From the NCBI RefSeq assembly GCF_019393635.1, contig NC_057864.1:494467216-494531215 (forward strand): a DNA stretch of 64,000 nucleotides, written 5' to 3'. Both the position numbers and the translations under genes were made by a program. Of the stretch, positions 49,255 through 64,000 are shown in pieces (within the stretch, counting starts at the first letter, position 1; each line of letters begins with the position of its first letter). Under the pieces are notes generated by a model. The model had not been told where the DNA came from. It saw only the letters and a program-made list of their open reading frames with translations, and made no database searches. The stretch comes from Dromiciops gliroides (taxonomy: Eukaryota > Chordata > Mammalia > Microbiotheria > Microbiotheriidae).

Positions 49255-49745
49255 ATAGTAATTTGGAACTTTGCCCAAAGGGCTATAAAGCTGTGCATGG
49301 CCTTTGGGACAGCAGTACCACTAGGTCTGGATCCCAAAGAGATCATAAATATTTCTAGCTGCTCTTTTTGTGGTGGCAAAGAGTTGGAAATCAAAGGGAT
49401 GCCCAGCCACGGGGAAGGGCTGGACAAGCTGCGCTCTATGATGCCTGAGGTAATGGGAAGCGAGCAGAACCAGGAGAACCTTGTGCAGTGACAGCCCAAG
49501 TGTCTGATGAAGAGCTGGGAATGACTTGACTATTCTCAGCAATGCAATGGTCCCAGACAATCCCAAAGGACTCATGAAGCAGCACGACAGTGACGGAAAG
49601 CAGACCGGAGCAGGCTGTTTCACTTTTTCTCTTGTTTGAGTTTTCTTGTACATAACCCGCACATGCGCAGCCTGTATCTGATGGCTCATCGCCTCAGGGA
49701 AGGGAGGGGGAGGGAACCCCGAACTATAAAGGAAAATGCTTATTC
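49255..49745 (+). mobile_element. L1 3' fragment in the opposite orientation
   Basis: Plus-strand ORF2 end and 3' UTR blocks ('gatcccaaagagatcataaa', 'gcaaagagttggaaatcaaa', 'cccaaaggactcatgaagca'). It lies back to back with the minus-strand fragment. Confidence 0.75.
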
Positions 49746-50498
49746 CTTACAAAAAGGGGCGTTGCCTGCCACCCTTAACTTGCAGCTGTTTCCAGTCTTT
49801 GCTGGAGCTTTTTCATCACAAGCGCATCCTCCAAGGCCGTCCCAGGACCCTTTGACAGGAGCAGGCGGGCGAGGGGACCCCTCGCTTCCGCTGGGCCGGG
49901 TTTGCTCCCAGAGCCCCCCCTTCCCTGGGTTCTCCAGCGGACGCGCCAGGAAGGCCCCGGGACGGTGTCTCCCCCTCGGACCCCCTGTTCCTGGAGGACG
50001 AGGACCATGTGACTTTTGTATCTGCGGGGCTGAGGGCAGGGCTCAGTATACAGCAGGCACTTAATAAGTGCTTGCTTCCCCCCCCCCCCTGTTTTCTCCC
50101 AGTTCCCCCCAGCTGCCCGGGCCTTCCCTGTAGACTGGGGGGGTCACCGCCTCCACTGGAACTCGGGAGGCCCAAGGGCAGGAGCCGGGTCTGGCCGGCA
50201 CCGCGAGGACGAGGGGGGGGCAGGGGAGGGGGAGGGGGAGGAGGGCCGGGGAAGGGGCCGCCCGCCGCGACCGAGAGGACCCCGGGCACCCTACGAGAGC
50301 CGGGGGGGGGGAACCCTGGGTGCCCCCTCCCCTCTCTGAGCCTCCATTTTCTTCTCTATCAAGTCCTTCGGGTCCTTCGAGAAGCCCCTCCCCCAGCTGT
50401 GCCTCAGTTTACTCGCCTGTAACGGGAGGAGGGCTCCTCTCTAGCGGCCTTACAGGACTCCTCCCACAGCTCCGCTCCTTCCTGGGGCTCTGGGCTCC

Positions 50499-50627
50499 GG
50501 CACGCAGGCACGCAGGCACGCAGGCACGCAGGCACGCAGGCACGCAGGCACGCAGGCACGCAGGCACGCAGGCACGCAGGCACGCAGGCACGCAGGCACG
50601 CAGGCACGCAGGCACGCAGGCACGCAG
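50499..50627. repeat. GCACGCAG octamer tandem array, about 16 copies
   Basis: Perfect 8-base repeats over 129 bases with one CpG per unit, inside the YBEY/MCM3AP promoter. Because 8 is not a multiple of 3, all three frames of each strand repeat the same amino-acid cycle (for example RHAGTQA or CVPACLRA); no protein is implied. Confidence 0.97.
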
Positions 50628-50739
50628 CAAACACAAGGAGGGCGCACGCGCGAATCCGACTTCCGGTCACGCGACGGGGAGGGGAGAAAAGCTTCCGCGC
50701 GGGACCGGAAGCAGCTTCGGGTCCGTCTTTGTTTACGGC

Positions 50740-50831
50740 CCGCCGGGTCGGCTGCTCCTCGGTCTTTACTTCGCTGGGCTCGGACCCGGGGCCGACTGAA
50801 CGCCCGGCAGGCCTCTTCGTGCTGCGAGTGG
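50740..50831 (+). other. MCM3AP: Probable MCM3AP non-coding exon 1
   Basis: A strong donor GTGG|GTGAGT follows 50831, just downstream of the ETS sites, and the next exon starts at 53060 with 5' UTR. The transcription start is not determined; the left edge is a guess. Confidence 0.5.
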
Positions 50832-53059
50832 GTGAGTGCCAGCAGGGGTCAGAGGTCGGAGGGCGCTGAGGGAGGGGGAACCTCCGTGTCGCGTTGAGAC
50901 GTCATCTCATGTCACTCCGCCCCTTCCTCCCGTCCCATCTCACAGACGGGGAAACTGAGGTAGCCTGAACGTGGAGCCGGCGCCGGCCCCGCGGTCACCG
51001 CCGCGGCCTCAGTTTCCCCGTCTGTAAAACGAGGCGGCCTCCCCCGAAGCGGCTTCAGCCCCAGGCCGGGGTCTCCTCGGAACTGGCTTTGCGGGTGAGG
51101 AAACCGAGGCCCGGGGCGGGGGCACCGCCCCCTCCCCTTCTCCCCCTCCCTCAGCCGGTACACAGTCGGGGCCTAATCAGTGCTCCTTCTGCTCCGGGGC
51201 CGGGCCGCTGGGCCTCCCCCCCAGGCCAGACCGAGGCTGCCCGGCGGGGGGCTGGGCCGGAAGCGCCGTTAGGGTCCCCGCTTTACAGATGGGGAAACCG
51301 AGGTAGGCGGGGGGGGGGGGGGGCTTGCTCAGGGACTCGAAGCAGGATTAGAACTCGGGCCTGGTCTCCTGTGTGCCTAAGCGGGGCCTAGGAACACGAG
51401 TGCCCCCTGTGTCCGTCCCTCCTTCTGGCGGAACGCCCCCTCCCCCCGGCTGGCATGGCGGGAGCCCCCCTAGGGCGGGGACCGTGCGATGTCGTAGGGA
51501 TGGGGGGGGGGCGGGTTCAGAAAGTGGGTGTCACAGCCATCCCGCTGTGGGGGGGGCTGCCCTCCAGCCGGCTCAGCTGGGGCACCGCCCCGGGCTGCAT
51601 CTCCCCCTATGGTGGGGCCTTGGGGAGGGCTGGGCGCTTTCTGCTCGGACCCCTCCCAGGCCTTGGAGTAAAAGGCCGGCCCTCCCCCTTCCCCTCCCCC
51701 TCCTCCTTCCTTCCTCCCCCTTCCTCCCTCTCCTCCTTCCTTCCTCTTCCCCCTTCCTCCTCCCCCTTCCTCCCTCTCCTCCTTCCTTCCCCCTCCCCCC
51801 TCCCCCTCCTCCTTCCTTCCTCCTCCCCCTTCCTCCCTCTCCTCCTTCCTTCCTCTTCCCCCTTCCTCCTCCCCCTTCCTCCCTCTCCTCCTTCCTTCCC
51901 CCTCCCCCCTCCCCCTCCTCCTTCCTTCCTCCTCCCCCTTCCTCCCTCTCCTCCTTCCTTCCCCTTCCCCCTTCCTCCTTCCCCTTCCCCCTTCCTCCTC
52001 CCCCTTCCTCCCTCTCCTCCTTCCTTCCCCTTCCCCCTTCCTCCTCCCCCTTCCTCCCTCTCCTCCTTCCTTCCCCCTCCCCCCTCCCTCTCCTCCTTCC
52101 TTCCCCCTCCCCCTTCCTCCCTCTCCTCCTTCCTTCCCCTCCCCCTTCCTCCACCCCCTTCCTCCCTCTCCTTCTCCCTCTCCTCCTTCCTTCCCCTCCC
52201 CCTTCCTCCCCCTCCCCCTTCCTCCTACCTCTCCTCCTTCCTTCCTCCTCTTCCTTCCCCCTCCCCCTTCCTTCCCCCTCTCCTTTCCTTCCCCCTCCCC
52301 CTTCCTTCCCCCTCCCCTTCCTTCCCCCTCCCCCTTCCTCCCCCTCCCCCTTCCTCCCCCTCCCTCTTCCTCCCCCTCCCCCTTCCTCCTCCCCCTCCCT
52401 GCTCCCCCTTCCTCCCTCTCCTCCTTCCTTCCCCCACTCTTCCTCCCAGTCCTTCCCCTCTTCCTTTGCTCCTCCTCACTCCAATCCAGACGTTGGACCT
52501 CCCACATCTGTGGCCTCCTGTCTCGGCCCCAGCTCCAGAAAGCTGCAGGCTGGGCATCGGAAGCCTCTTTTTAGGGGGAACCCGTGGAAGGCCAGGAGGG
52601 GCTGTGGGTGGCTCAGAACCTCGGTCCTGGCTCTGTTTGGCTCCGTTTTTCATGCCCTGGCACTTTGATACCTCATTGTGATTACGGGAAAAGGTTGTGG
52701 GGGGGGGGGGTTGTGACTAAATTATCAGCCCCTCCCTTTTGTTTTTTAAAAAGTAAGCATGCCTCTGGCTTTGAGTTTACTTCCGCCTACATTTGTAAGT
52801 TGATATTATTTCCTGTTTGTCAGTGTTGAACAACAGAGCACCAAGTGGCATGGGGGAATAGGGCGCTGATTGGGAGACAGGCAGCTCTGCCTCAGACTGT
52901 GTGACCTTGGGTAAGTCACTCACCCAGCTGCCTGCCTGTAAAGTGGGGCAGGCTGGGTTAGCTTCAGTACCCATTGAGAGAATTCACGTCCGGCCCTGCT
53001 GCCAGCCTTTAAAAGCCACCGGATTGTCCCTGTGACTCTGTCCTCTCTCTGTCTTTCAG
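50832..53059. other. MCM3AP: MCM3AP intron 1
   Basis: GC-rich start, then the pyrimidine minisatellite (51676-52470), then about 580 bases without recognised features up to the acceptor ctctgtctttcag at 53059. A SINE-like scrap near 52850-52930. Confidence 0.7.
51676..52470. repeat. CCTTCCTCC pyrimidine minisatellite
   Basis: About 790 bases of nearly pure C/T on the plus strand, in higher-order units of roughly 60-110 bases built from ccttcctccctctcctcctt and cccctcccccttcctcc blocks. The 431- and 408-residue P/S/L frames and the 345-residue G/E/R frame on the other strand are products of this repeat. Confidence 0.95.
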
Positions 53060-53068
53060 GTGCCTGCG

Positions 53069-53107
53069 ATGGCGAAGATGAGCTTAAATCAGCAGCTGGT
53101 TCTGTAG
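53069..53107 (+). promoter_or_regulatory. MCM3AP: Upstream ORF in the MCM3AP leader
   Basis: ATG at 53069 (context tgcgATGG), 12 codons (MAKMSLNQQLVL) then TAG at 53105-53107, 39 bases before the main ATG. It would lower or modulate initiation if translated; expression not shown. Confidence 0.55.
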
Positions 53108-53146
53108 CTCTTTTAATCTTTGGCTCTTTGAGCATTGGTTGGGAAG

Positions 53147-64000
<10,854 letters not shown>

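Larger units (their letters stand above)
49840..51330. promoter_or_regulatory. CpG-island bidirectional promoter of YBEY (minus) and MCM3AP (plus)
   Basis: CpG-dense region between the two genes' 5' ends, matching the head-to-head pair in human. Visible sites: NRF-1-like gcgcacgcgcg at 50642-50652, ETS-type acttccgg at 50659-50666 and accggaag at 50704-50711. The octamer array at 50499-50627 lies 15 bases from the NRF-1-like site. No TATA box seen. Confidence 0.8.

Noticed and set aside
50404-50670. Possible CRISPR-like or coding repeat (CVPACLRA cycles)
   Set aside because: A simple 8-base tandem array with no spacers, in a vertebrate promoter.
51373-52681. Long proline/serine/leucine-rich ORFs (431 and 408 residues) and an opposing 345-residue G/E/R-rich ORF
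   Set aside because: They follow the pyrimidine minisatellite exactly, with low-complexity translation on all frames and no homology; the region is MCM3AP intron 1.

Overview
The window is mammalian nuclear DNA, almost certainly marsupial. The interspersed repeats are marsupial types: a short tRNA-headed SINE in many near-identical copies, its longer relative, marsupial L1 3' ends, and an APE-type LINE. The short SINE with the tail 'attgcctcacc' plus A-run suggests an Australian (perhaps dasyurid) species, but that is only a guess. The gene set is the human chr21q22.3 neighbourhood in reverse: PCNT (minus, exon 1 only), C21orf58 (plus), YBEY (minus), MCM3AP/GANP (plus, 5' half). I know gene orders and human proteins from memory; no search was run.

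Layout. 1-1300: CpG-island promoter shared by PCNT (ATG at 665, minus) and, presumably, C21orf58 (plus), with several CCAAT boxes. 1300-12411: upstream/5' intron region of C21orf58, full of L1, SINE and solo LTR insertions. 12412-27575: eight coding exons of C21orf58, whose splice phases all agree and give a 290-residue protein. 27576-38195: repeat-rich gap holding a broken APE/RT LINE, L1, SINEs and an LTR. 38196-42067: a surprise, a plus-strand set of exons matching the extreme C terminus of GANP, with introns, lying between C21orf58 and YBEY and well upstream of the true MCM3AP start. 43350-48362: YBEY on the minus strand, four coding exons, 166 residues, with the HxxxHxxxxxH metal site intact. 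49840-51330: CpG-island promoter shared head to head by YBEY and MCM3AP, with an NRF-1-like site, ETS sites and a GCACGCAG octamer array. 51676-52470: a large pyrimidine minisatellite in MCM3AP intron 1. 53060-63524: MCM3AP exons 2-9 (FG-rich N terminus, RRM-like segment, first part of the Sac3 domain); the gene runs off the right edge.

Functionally the genes share position rather than a pathway: pericentrin (centrosome scaffold), C21orf58 (unknown function), YBEY (RNA endonuclease for mitochondrial ribosome biogenesis), GANP (mRNA export scaffold of TREX-2). The two head-to-head promoters are the structural theme. The most unusual item is the orphan GANP C-terminal copy; it keeps introns and splice sites, so it looks like a DNA-level partial duplication rather than a retrocopy, and one of its exons appears out of frame.
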